Positions 26,722-34,082 of a DNA stretch of 35,169 nt are shown one piece after another; the first letter of the stretch is position 1, and every line of letters starts with the position of its first letter. The stretch covers positions 1 to 35,169 of the forward strand of contig JAQSWU010000014.1 in NCBI GenBank assembly GCA_029266475.1, in the 5' to 3' direction. The DNA comes from Rickettsiaceae bacterium (lineage in GTDB: Bacteria > Pseudomonadota > Alphaproteobacteria > Rickettsiales > Rickettsiaceae). The notes beneath the pieces were generated by a model. It worked only from the letters and a program-made list of their open reading frames with translations, was not told the origin of the DNA and did no database searches. Position numbers and translations under genes: made by a program.

Positions 26722-28693
26722 CTTATTTAGTTTAAATAGCAAAGCCGCTCCTCGAGAGGATTACACAGCTGAAGATATCGAGGTATTAGAAGGTTTAGAG
26801 CCTGTAAGGCGTAGACCTGGTATGTATATCGGCGGCACAGATGAGAATGCTCTCCATCATCTAATAAGTGAGGTGCTTGACAACTCAATGGATGAAGCAG
26901 TAGCTGGGCACGCAACACGCATAGAAATATTTATGCACGCTGATAATAGCGTAACTATTAAAGATAATGGAAGAGGGATACCTCTTGATCCACATCCGAA
27001 ATATCCTAATAAATCTGCATTAGAGGTTATTCTTACAACCCTGCACTCTGGAGGAAAGTTCTCTAACCAAGCTTATAAAACTTCCGGAGGTTTACATGGC
27101 GTAGGTATATCTGTTGTTAATGCTCTATCAGACTATTTGCAGATAGAAGTAGCGCGCAATAAAGTTTTGCACCGCCAAACTTATAGCAGAGGACATTCTA
27201 CTAGCGCTCTTGAAAGAGTTGGCGAGATTGCTAATAGGAGAGGTACCTCTGTCACTTTCCATCCTGATTCAGAAATATTTGGCAATCAAAGATTTAAACC
27301 AAAACGTGTTTATTCCTTGGCTAAATCTAAAGCCTACCTATATAAAGGAGTAGAGATTCGCTGGAATTGTGATCCAGTGCTGCTTGTGCAAACTCCAGAA
27401 ATACCGCAAGAAGACGTTATTAGATTCCCAGGCGGTCTTAAAGATTATTTAACATCACGTCTTGCAGAATTGGACCCTGTAATTCCTGAAATATTTACTG
27501 GTGAGAATTTTATTGATGAGGACGGAACAAAAGTTGAGTGGGCTATAGGTTTCTGTGATGGCGATGGTTATATTCAATCATATTGTAATACAATTACAAC
27601 TCCTCAAGGTGGGACGCATGAGACAGGCTTGAAATCCGCATTACTCAAGGGTTTTAAAACTTACGTAGATTTAGTAAATAATAAGAAAGCGCAAAGTATA
27701 ATTATAGATGACATACTTACTTCCGCTTGTATCATACTTTCTGTATTCATTAGAGATCCTCAGTTTCAAGGACAGACAAAGGAGAAATTAGTCTCCTCTG
27801 GCGTTAATAAAATTGTTGAGCATGCAGTAAAAGATCACTTCGAACATTGGCTAACAGCTAACAAGGCAGTAACTGAGAAGCTAGTAGAATACCTTATAAA
27901 TGTTGCTGAATATAGGCTGAGTAGAAAGCAAGAAAAAAATGTTAACCGTAAAACTTTAACCCAGAAGCTAAAATTACCTGGTAAGCTTGCTGATTGTACA
28001 AGAGAAACTTCTGAAGGTACAGAAATATTTATCGTTGAAGGTGATGCGGCTGGAGGCTCGGCTAAAAAAGCTCGTAACCGAGAGACTCAGGCAATTCTCC
28101 CAATAAAAGGAAAAATTCTAAACGTAGCTAATAGCACAAGCGATAAAATTAGGCAGAACCAACAGATTAGTGATATAGAAATTGCGCTTGCCTGCGGCAG
28201 TCAAGATCGTTACCGGGAGCAAGATTTGCGTTATGAGAAAGTGATTATCATGACCGATGCTGACGTAGATGGAGCGCATATTGCTTCTCTCCTTATGACT
28301 TTTTTCTTTAAAAGGATGCCACAGCTTATTGAACAAGGCCATTTATATTTAGCAAAACCTCCTTTATATCGTTTAACACAGGGAGTAAATACTTTTTATG
28401 CTGGTAATGATCAAGAAAAAGAGAAATTGATTAGTAAACTCAGTAAGTCCAGCAAAGCTAAGATTGAGGTGGGGCGCTTCAAGGGGCTCGGTGAAATGAA
28501 TGCTGAGCAGTTAAAAGAGACTACTATGGATCCTACGAAGAGAACCTTAATCAAAGTTAATATTAATAATATTCAGGATATTGAAAATATAGTAGAAGAC
28601 TTGATGGGCAATAAGCCTGAAAAACGCTATCAATTCATACACGATCAAGCGCTGAATAATATGGAAACTATAAAGGAAAATCTAGATATTTAA
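26714..28693 (+). CDS. parE: DNA topoisomerase IV subunit B
   Basis: The 659-residue product has the type IIA B-subunit layout. The GHKL ATPase part has RRRPGMYIGGTDE at 32-44, catalytic Glu53, Asn57 and DNGRG at 84-88. A TSGGLHGVG lid comes next, then the transducer, and the TOPRIM domain has EGDAAGGSA from 442 and DADVDGAH from 515. The length and the KSALEVILTTLHSGGKFS and VLEGLEPVRRRPGMY forms favour ParE over the longer GyrB (about 800 residues). ParE with ParC unlinks daughter chromosomes. It starts inside the end of the glycosyltransferase gene and is followed ten bases later by ctpA with a good ribosome site. Confidence 0.92.
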   Translation: MIDLFSLNSKAAPREDYTAEDIEVLEGLEPVRRRPGMYIGGTDENALHHLISEVLDNSMDEAVAGHATRIEIFMHADNSVTIKDNGRGIPLDPHPKYPNKSALEVILTTLHSGGKFSNQAYKTSGGLHGVGISVVNALSDYLQIEVARNKVLHRQTYSRGHSTSALERVGEIANRRGTSVTFHPDSEIFGNQRFKPKRVYSLAKSKAYLYKGVEIRWNCDPVLLVQTPEIPQEDVIRFPGGLKDYLTSRLAELDPVIPEIFTGENFIDEDGTKVEWAIGFCDGDGYIQSYCNTITTPQGGTHETGLKSALLKGFKTYVDLVNNKKAQSIIIDDILTSACIILSVFIRDPQFQGQTKEKLVSSGVNKIVEHAVKDHFEHWLTANKAVTEKLVEYLINVAEYRLSRKQEKNVNRKTLTQKLKLPGKLADCTRETSEGTEIFIVEGDAAGGSAKKARNRETQAILPIKGKILNVANSTSDKIRQNQQISDIEIALACGSQDRYREQDLRYEKVIIMTDADVDGAHIASLLMTFFFKRMPQLIEQGHLYLAKPPLYRLTQGVNTFYAGNDQEKEKLISKLSKSSKAKIEVGRFKGLGEMNAEQLKETTMDPTKRTLIKVNINNIQDIENIVEDLMGNKPEKRYQFIHDQALNNMETIKENLDI

Positions 28694-28703
28694 GGAGAGC
28701 TAA

Positions 28704-30011
28704 ATGAAATTAAAAAGGATTATATCCCTAATATTAATAGGCATATGCTTTACTATAGGGCATGCAAGCGCTGCTACAAAAGAAGTATATTTAAGAAAGT
28801 TTCAAGCAGTATTTGAAATGATTGATAAATATTATGTCCATGAGCCAGATAAAGAAAAAATGCTAGAGGCTGCTCTAAATGGTATGGCTTCTTCCTTAGA
28901 TCCTCATTCAAGTTATTATAATAAGGAAGAATATGCTGATTTAGATGAGCATTTAAAAGGTGAGTTTGGCGGTATTGGTATAGAGGTAGTATATGAGAAT
29001 AACGTTGTTAAAGTAGTAAGTCCTATTGATGACTTACCGGCGGATAGAGCTGGGATTAAGCCAGGAGATTCAATTGTTGCGATCAATGATGAACTTGTAC
29101 CCAACCTTGGCTTTACCAAGGCTGTAAAAAATATGCGTGGCAAGCCTGGAACCAAAGTTCATCTAACAATAATAAGGGAAGGAGAAAACCAACCTATAGA
29201 ACTAGATTTAGTTAGAGAAATTGTAAAACTAAAATCAGTTAAATATAGCTTAGATAGCGATGTAGCGTATATAAGGATTGCAGCTTTTAATAAAACAACT
29301 AAAGATGAGCTTGAAAAAGCTTTCATTAGCTTGAAACAAGAAGCTACAAGTGGCCTTAACGGTATTATCCTTGATATGCGTAATAATCCCGGCGGCCTAT
29401 TAGATCAAGCTGTTGCTGTAACAAATTTCTTTATTGATGAAGGGGTGATAGTTTCAACTAAAGGAAGAAACTCTTCTAGCAATAGCGTTGAAAAAGCTAG
29501 TCAATTCGGACCAAAAGCTCCTAAGGTGCCAGTTGTAGCGCTCATAAACTCAGGCACAGCATCCGCCCCTGAAATCGTAGCAGGCGCATTACAAGATTAC
29601 GGTAGAGCTATCATTATGGGGACGAAGTCTTTTGGTAAGGGATCAGTGCAGACTGTAGCCCCTATAGATGAAGGAGCGCTCAAGTTAACTATTGCTAAAT
29701 ATTACACTCCGAAAGGTCGTTCAATTCAAGCTGAAGGGATTACTCCTGATATTATTGTAGAGCCAGCAAAAGTAGAATACTTAAATAGTCAGAAAGAAGA
29801 TAGAAAATATTCTGAAGCTTCACTTAAAAACCATTTAAAAAATGAAACTATTAAAGAAGATTCTAAAGATAAGGCAGCAGGTTCTAAAACACCTCAATAT
29901 AGCGAGCTTTATAAGAAAGATTATCAATACTCGAGAGCTTTTGACTTACTTAAAGGGCTAAATATAAGCAAAACAACAGTGAAAGCGAATGGCAGAAAAG
30001 CAAACTCTTAA
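28704..30011 (+). CDS. ctpA: Carboxy-terminal processing protease (S41)
   Basis: The 435-residue periplasmic protease has a signal peptide ending ASA at 21-23, then a helical N region. A PDZ domain spans about 88-172 (GGIGIEVVYENNVVKVVSPI), and the S41 core contains INSGTASAPEIV at 281-292 with catalytic Ser287 and GTKSFGKGSVQT at 306-317 with Lys312. CtpA enzymes trim C-termini of periplasmic and outer-membrane proteins. The ribosome site AAGGAG sits just ahead of the ATG, overlapping the parE stop. Its 3' end overlaps the next gene by 23 bases. The ctpA-yibQ-rppH order is one I associate with alphaproteobacteria. Confidence 0.96.
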   Translation: MKLKRIISLILIGICFTIGHASAATKEVYLRKFQAVFEMIDKYYVHEPDKEKMLEAALNGMASSLDPHSSYYNKEEYADLDEHLKGEFGGIGIEVVYENNVVKVVSPIDDLPADRAGIKPGDSIVAINDELVPNLGFTKAVKNMRGKPGTKVHLTIIREGENQPIELDLVREIVKLKSVKYSLDSDVAYIRIAAFNKTTKDELEKAFISLKQEATSGLNGIILDMRNNPGGLLDQAVAVTNFFIDEGVIVSTKGRNSSSNSVEKASQFGPKAPKVPVVALINSGTASAPEIVAGALQDYGRAIIMGTKSFGKGSVQTVAPIDEGALKLTIAKYYTPKGRSIQAEGITPDIIVEPAKVEYLNSQKEDRKYSEASLKNHLKNETIKEDSKDKAAGSKTPQYSELYKKDYQYSRAFDLLKGLNISKTTVKANGRKANS

Positions 30012-31137
30012 AACTATAATTAAGCGAAGTTTACAGCTGATTAATATAAGCTTAATAATAGGGCTTACTTGGCTCTTAGTAGAAGGCTATCGTACTTTTC
30101 AGCCTGCGCTTGAAGAAAAGGCTGTCAAAGATATGCAGAAAGTAGTGGTGAATCTACGCTCTAAGCAAGAAACCAGCATGCCAGCAGGCGATATAGACTC
30201 AATGGATACAAATAACCTTGAAGCCGCTGGCCACAAATCTCTGCCAGAAACCTTTGAAGCTCAAGAACAGGTTCAGGAGAAAGAAACTGAAAAGAATGCT
30301 GATGGATTTTCGGCGCACAGCTCTCCTGATATAGTACCAAGTGCAAATCCAGAAGAGAAGCAAATCACTGTTCCTAACCAAATTCCAGAGCAGAATTCAG
30401 AAGCTAGCGAGAAACATAATGAAGCTATACAACCTCTTCAAAGATCTGATAATCCATATCAAATCCAAAAAACAAAAATAGCGATATTACTTACAAATCT
30501 AGGCTTAGGGAGGGGGGTAACTGAGGCTGCAACGCAGCTACCGAAACCAATTGCTCTAGGCTTTTCTCCATATACAAATAGTTTAAAAGATTTGATCTAC
30601 CAAGCGAAAGAGAATGGACATGAAATATTCTTAGAAGTACCTTTTGAGACAGAAAAATATCCGCTAGATGACGTCGGGCCATTTGGTATTTTAAACCTAT
30701 CAGATGACGGCGAAAACTTAAGTAGGTTGCAGCATATATTGTCGTTATTTCCAACAATCAATGGTGTTTATAGTGTACCAAATGAGAAATTTACTGATAA
30801 TATAGCAAGAATGGATCCAATACTTGACATCTTTAGCCGTAACCTACTATTATTATTATATGGTAAAGGGGATTTTAGTACGCTTCTTTCGCAATCAATT
30901 AGTCAAAAAGGGATTCCTGCGCTTAGTTGCGATAAATATATTGATTTAAGCACTGAATATGGGCTGATTCAACAAAAGCTAGAGAAGCTAGAAGAGATTA
31001 GTAAGAGTAAAGGAAAAGCCTTAGGCTTCGTCAGTTCATATCCAATTACTATTGCTGCTCTTGCAGAATGGCTAAAAACTCTAGAAAATAAAAATATTGA
31101 ATTAGTACCAGTATCTGAAATTTTGAGTAGTAATTAA
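29989..31137 (+). CDS. Divergent polysaccharide deacetylase family protein (YibQ)
   Basis: The 382-residue product has an N-terminal membrane anchor (about 14-32, [19 protein letters not shown]) and a long low-complexity linker rich in Glu, Gln, Pro and Asn (about 60-155). The C-terminal domain (about 157-382) begins [13 protein letters not shown] and carries [26 protein letters not shown] and [11 protein letters not shown]. These fit the divergent polysaccharide deacetylase family (PF04748, YibQ). The usual motif there has Asp where this protein reads LLTNLG, so a metal or catalytic residue may be lost. It is probably periplasmic, facing peptidoglycan. It is co-translated with ctpA, and an AT-rich hairpin precedes rppH. 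Confidence 0.87.
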   Translation: MAEKQTLKTIIKRSLQLINISLIIGLTWLLVEGYRTFQPALEEKAVKDMQKVVVNLRSKQETSMPAGDIDSMDTNNLEAAGHKSLPETFEAQEQVQEKETEKNADGFSAHSSPDIVPSANPEEKQITVPNQIPEQNSEASEKHNEAIQPLQRSDNPYQIQKTKIAILLTNLGLGRGVTEAATQLPKPIALGFSPYTNSLKDLIYQAKENGHEIFLEVPFETEKYPLDDVGPFGILNLSDDGENLSRLQHILSLFPTINGVYSVPNEKFTDNIARMDPILDIFSRNLLLLLYGKGDFSTLLSQSISQKGIPALSCDKYIDLSTEYGLIQQKLEKLEEISKSKGKALGFVSSYPITIAALAEWLKTLENKNIELVPVSEILSSN

Positions 31138-31153
31138 GGTTTTTAGTTATATA

Positions 31154-31182
31154 TTCTTAATACCTTTTTGGGTAATTAAGAA
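31154..31182 (+). terminator. Hairpin between yibQ and rppH, terminator or attenuator
   Basis: TTCTTAATACC (31154-31164) pairs with GGGTAATTAAGAA (31170-31182) with a one-base bulge around a T5 loop, followed by TAATTTTG. It lies 16 bases after the yibQ stop and ends 16 bases before the rppH ATG. The stem is AT-rich and the T tail weak, so read-through into rppH is likely. Confidence 0.5.
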
Positions 31183-31198
31183 TAATTTTGTATCTATT

Positions 31199-31699
31199 AT
31201 GTATAAAGAAGACAAAGAAATAATATACAACAAGAATAACCTTCCTTATAGAGAAGGGGTTGGTATGATGATTATTAATCATCATAACAAGATTTTTGTT
31301 GGTAAAAGAATCGATACAAAAATTGAGGCTTGGCAAATGCCGCAAGGTGGTATCGATATTGGTGAGACACCGAGCCGAGCGGCACTTCGTGAAATGCATG
31401 AAGAGATTGGATCAGATAAAGGGATTATTATTGCGGAGAGTAAAAAATGGTATAGCTATGACTTACCAACCTTCCTTGTTCCAAGACTATGGAGCGGCCA
31501 ATATCGCGGTCAAAAGCAGAAATGGTTCTTGATTCGCTACACTGGGACAGATGATGAGATCAACCTTAAGACTGCTCACCCTGAATTTAATGCCTGGAAG
31601 TGGACATCACTTGACCGCCTTCCAAAAATTATTGTTCCTTTTAAGCGTAAACTCTATCAAGCTGTTGTAGAAGAGTTCAAGGATTTCATTGAGAAGTAA
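31199..31699 (+). CDS. rppH: RNA pyrophosphohydrolase (Nudix)
   Basis: The 166-residue protein opens with [14 protein letters not shown], and the complete Nudix box runs from Gly50 to Gly71 ([20 protein letters not shown]), with Glu65, Glu68 and Glu69 as metal ligands. EAWQMPQGG and the WFLIRYTG / [13 protein letters not shown] segments are typical of the RppH/NudH group. RppH removes pyrophosphate from mRNA 5' ends to start decay; alphaproteobacterial members also cleave dinucleoside polyphosphates and in Bartonella act as an invasion factor. It is last in the ftsA-to-rppH run. A copy of the CTATAGT motif begins five bases after its stop. Confidence 0.95.
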   Translation: MYKEDKEIIYNKNNLPYREGVGMMIINHHNKIFVGKRIDTKIEAWQMPQGGIDIGETPSRAALREMHEEIGSDKGIIIAESKKWYSYDLPTFLVPRLWSGQYRGQKQKWFLIRYTGTDDEINLKTAHPEFNAWKWTSLDRLPKIIVPFKRKLYQAVVEEFKDFIEK

Positions 31700-31828
31700 T
31701 CGCTATAGTAAATTATTTGCTGTTTCGGTAAAGAAGCATCGTATTTGAAGTCTATTCTTAAATTTATTTAACCTGAACTATGGATAAAAAAATCTACTAA
31801 ATTTCTTATCCATAGTTCGAGTTACTTA

Positions 31829-31936
31829 CTATAGTGTAATTAGTTGAGTTGTGGTACTAGAAATAACGAGCGCAGCGTATGAGTAATACGTAAGCGAAGA
31901 ATGACGACGTACCACACTTTAAATAAATTTACTATA
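31829..31936. repeat. ~108-bp palindromic element (MITE-like), copy 1
   Basis: The ends are imperfect inverted repeats: TATAGTGTAATTAGTTGAG and on, against the complement of the right end, agree at 21 of 28 positions, including a perfect GTGGTAC/GTACCAC inner pair. The centre (AACGAGCGCAGCGTATGAG) holds a further small dyad, CGTAT/ATACG. Bases 31830-31927 recur at 32630-32727 with two differences in 98 bases. No reading frame lies within it. This is the form of a non-autonomous inverted-repeat element; the TA-rich ends suggest insertion at TA, as for IS630/mariner-type transposases, which is inference. Confidence 0.8.
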
Positions 31937-31952
31937 AATCACACCTTAGATA

Positions 31953-32034
31953 CCTCCTAAAAAAATTATAGATAAACTTTTGACATCATACTTTTATTAA
32001 GCTAACCTAATATTAGTATCAATAATTTAGGAGG
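31953..32034 (+). promoter_or_regulatory. Upstream control region of the host-attachment gene
   Basis: A perfect -35 TTGACA (31980-31985) lies ahead of an AT-rich stretch; the -10 is not clear (TAACCT at 17 bases). The ribosome site is very strong: AGGAGG at 32029-32034, seven bases before the ATG. CCTCCTAAA at 31953-31961 is the exact complement of TTTAGGAGG at 32026-32034, and a few more A/T pairs follow inward, so a transcript starting upstream could hide the ribosome site in a stem. Confidence 0.5.
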
Positions 32035-32041
32035 AATTAGA

Positions 32042-32506
32042 ATGATAACGAATCTACCTGCAAAACTTGTTGTAGTTTTAAACTCTTTCAAAGCGAAAAT
32101 ATTAGAAGCAAACGGTCTTAAAGTAACTAGAACCTTAAAAGAGCTTGATTATAAAGAGGATTTAAAACATGAAAGTGAGCATATGGACTATAGCCATGTA
32201 AATAATAGAGGCCATCAAGGTTATGCTTATAGATCTTCTACCCAAAGTCACTTCTTCGATCCAAGACATACAGCGCAAGAAATAGAAAGGCAAGAGTTTA
32301 CAAGACTGCTTTCTAAACAACTCCATAATATAGTCGTAGCTAATCCTAAGCGTTTTAACGAGGTTATAATTGTAGGCGAACCAAAAGCTCTTGGGGAACT
32401 AAACCACTCGCTAGATAATCACTTAAAAGCCTTAGTAACAAAACAAGTCTCAAAAGATTTAGTACATCACCAGCTTAATGAAATTGAAAGAGCAATATTT
32501 GGTTAA
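32042..32506 (+). CDS. Host attachment family protein
   Basis: The 154-residue product fits the family annotated 'protein required for attachment to host cells' (PF10116). It opens LPAKLVVVLNSFKAKILEANG, has the central FFDPRHTAQEIERQEFTRLL with the family's ExxxFxRxL pattern, and ends in FNEVIIVGEPKALGEL...LDNHLKALVTKQVSKDL. The family was named from an attachment phenotype in plant-associated bacteria. Its fold resembles the middle domain of the release factor eRF1, so a translation-related or ribosome-associated role is equally possible. There is no signal peptide, which argues for the cytosol. It has a very strong ribosome site and is bracketed by two copies of the same palindromic element. 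Confidence 0.82.
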   Translation: MITNLPAKLVVVLNSFKAKILEANGLKVTRTLKELDYKEDLKHESEHMDYSHVNNRGHQGYAYRSSTQSHFFDPRHTAQEIERQEFTRLLSKQLHNIVVANPKRFNEVIIVGEPKALGELNHSLDNHLKALVTKQVSKDLVHHQLNEIERAIFG

Positions 32507-32628
32507 TTAAGCATCAATGGACTTCTTTCGAACTTGTTTATAGTAGAGAATTGGCAGAAGATTCGGAACGCAGAACCGTATTACACTTATAGGTAAATGA
32601 GGATTCAGTTACCGAATTGACATACAAA

Positions 32629-32727
32629 TTATAGTGAAATTAGTTGAGTTGTGGTACTAGAAATAACGAGCGCAGCGTATGAGTAATACGTAAGCGAGGA
32701 ATGACGACGTACCACACTTTAAATAAA
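32629..32727. repeat. ~100-bp palindromic element (MITE-like), copy 2
   Basis: It is identical to 31830-31927 except at two positions, at an offset of exactly 800 bases. The left end reads TTATAGTGAAATTAGTTGA and the right end stops after GTACCACACTTTAAATAAA, so the last ~9 bases of the copy 1 right arm are missing or diverged. Its right end overlaps the stop codon of the ankyrin gene on the minus strand (32719-32721). Confidence 0.8.
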
Positions 32728-33684
32728 ATATTCATTTTCGTCTTGCTCTCGGGCTTCATCCTTGTAACATGTAACTTCATGTATTGCAGCAATCCGTTCA
32801 TTTGAGTCATTGATTAATTCGATATAGAAGTTCTCAATATCTGCTTGATGTTTTGCTCTGTTTTCAACAAGCTCTACAAAACCATCGGTAAAATAGCTAA
32901 AACTTTCATTGAGAGCTGATGCTAGAGTAGTATCATCTTTATTAATATAACTTACAAATTTATTATTTTGCGGTGTTGGAGAATCAAGATTATACCTTGT
33001 TCTAAATTCCCATTCAGATAATATTTTCCCAGTTATAATATCCTTATAAAAGAACAAATCCTTAGAGGGATTGATTGTAGAGTAAAAAAGTTCACAAGGT
33101 TGATTACCAAATTTATCAACTAATTCAAGATTTATATCTTTATGGTTTAAAAATTTGCTAAACACTTCTTTATATAGATTTAGCCTTGCCGTATCTGCGT
33201 TGTTCGCTACTTCCAAAGAAGCTCTAAATGACAAAAGATGTAATGGCGTAAAATCACCTAACCTGGAAGTTTTATTAGGATCGGCACCTGCATCTAGCAG
33301 CTTGGAGGCAAGTTCTAAATCACCTTTTTTAATCGCAAGGGTGAGAGCAGTGTTAGAAAATTGCTTGCCTGATAAATCATTTCTATAGTCTAGATCATAA
33401 CCTTGAGCTACAGTTGTATCTAATATAATATTACTAATCTCCGGGGTAGAGCATGCAATAGCCCATATCAAAGGGGTATTATACTTAATCCCCATAGAAG
33501 AACCTAGATTATCTATAATGCCTACAATTTTAGGATTAGCAGTAATATGTAACTTCACCCTCTCAACATCACTTTTTGCAATAGCGTTTATGAAATCTTG
33601 ATATATTTTATTGTATACTACGAAACCAACTCGAGGGTTAATTATATTCTTTAAATAACCTTTCTTCTCTTTTGTGTCATGCAT
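32719..33684 (-). CDS. Ankyrin-repeat protein, 321 residues
   Basis: The product has about four ankyrin repeats in residues 30-185: KSDVERVKLHITANPKIV, YNTPLIWAIACST, NTALTLAIKKGDLELASKL, and GDFTPLHLLSF. They are less regular than in the other ankyrin proteins here. The C-terminal 130 residues are charged and carry no repeats. There is no signal peptide. The promoter upstream looks good (TTGACA and TAATCT with 17 bases between). The last codons and the stop lie in the end of palindromic element copy 2, so the C-terminus may have been set by that insertion. A host-directed effector is a fair guess from the genus-wide pattern of ankyrin proteins but is not shown by the sequence. Confidence 0.85.
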   Translation of the reverse strand: MHDTKEKKGYLKNIINPRVGFVVYNKIYQDFINAIAKSDVERVKLHITANPKIVGIIDNLGSSMGIKYNTPLIWAIACSTPEISNIILDTTVAQGYDLDYRNDLSGKQFSNTALTLAIKKGDLELASKLLDAGADPNKTSRLGDFTPLHLLSFRASLEVANNADTARLNLYKEVFSKFLNHKDINLELVDKFGNQPCELFYSTINPSKDLFFYKDIITGKILSEWEFRTRYNLDSPTPQNNKFVSYINKDDTTLASALNESFSYFTDGFVELVENRAKHQADIENFYIELINDSNERIAAIHEVTCYKDEAREQDENEYFI

Positions 33685-33716
33685 AAAATTATGATTTCTC
33701 TAAATTAGTCATAATT

Positions 33717-33745
33717 AGATTAACATATTTTAACTTATTTGTCAA
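33717..33745 (-). promoter_or_regulatory. Predicted promoter of the 321-residue ankyrin gene
   Basis: Minus strand: perfect -35 TTGACA (33740-33745), 17-base spacer, and -10 TAATCT (33717-33722), about 32 bases before the ATG at 33684. The spacing is ideal; the -10 box is only fair. Confidence 0.55.
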
Positions 33746-33840
33746 CGAAATACATGTGAGGAAAGAGGTTACATTGTGGCTGAAAATTTCATATAGTTTA
33801 TAATCGCGCCAAAACAGGCTATGATAAATGTTAAAAGAAT

Positions 33841-33883
33841 GGAAAGTGGTAGCACTAAATTATGCTATAGTAATTTCAGTTGA
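33841..33883. repeat. 43-bp dispersed repeat, copy 2
   Basis: It matches 9553-9595 at 40 of 43 positions. It lies in the 398-base spacer between two divergent ankyrin genes (33685-34082), which has no gene of its own. The right 19 bases, CTATAGTAATTTCAGTTGA, are close to the left ends of the palindromic elements at 31829 and 32629. Outside the 43 bases the two copies differ, so the repeat unit has a defined end. Confidence 0.7.
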
Positions 33884-33999
33884 CGCCCTTATGCGCGAGA
33901 AGCTTGCCATTATAAAAACAAGTTTAAGCTATAATCAACAAATAGTATGTCTAGTAAAATCTGTCGTTGATGAGATCTTTATACAGTACAGTAAACGTT

Positions 34000-34064
34000 A
34001 TTAGATTATAGTTTAATCCTCTTTGCATTTACTTAATATCCTCCTATTTTCATTATAATCTAAT
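34000..34064 (+). promoter_or_regulatory. Inverted repeat overlapping a consensus -10 box upstream of the last ankyrin gene
   Basis: ATTAGATTATA (34000-34010) and TATAATCTAAT (34054-34064) are perfect inverted copies 43 bases apart. The right arm contains TATAAT (34054-34059), 23 bases before the ATG at 34083 and followed by the ribosome site ATAAGG, so it could be both the -10 box and half of an operator. No good -35 box is seen. Confidence 0.45.
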
Positions 34065-34082
34065 TATTTTGATAAGGTTCCT

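Larger units (their letters stand above)
31700..32041. other. Spacer with hairpins and a palindromic element
   Basis: No gene is seen in this spacer. In order it holds CTATAGTAAATTATTTG at 31703; a perfect 13-bp inverted repeat with arms GAACTATGGATAA (31775-31787) and its complement (31806-31818) around an 18-base loop; the ~108-bp palindromic element (31829-31936); and the upstream region of the host-attachment gene, with TTGACA at 31980-31985. The 13-bp hairpin lacks a T tail, so it is not a clear terminator for rppH. Confidence 0.7.

Noticed and set aside
26714-28693. GyrB instead of ParE
   Set aside because: The length (659 residues) and the KSALEVILTTLHSGGKFS form match ParE; GyrB of this group is about 800 residues.
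31775-31818. The 13-bp inverted repeat as the rppH terminator
   Set aside because: There is no T tail on either side of the right arm, and it lies 75 bases after the stop. It is listed only as a hairpin in the spacer.
31829-32727. A CRISPR array made of the repeated ~100-bp sequence
   Set aside because: There are only two copies, 800 bases apart, with a gene between them and no regular spacers.
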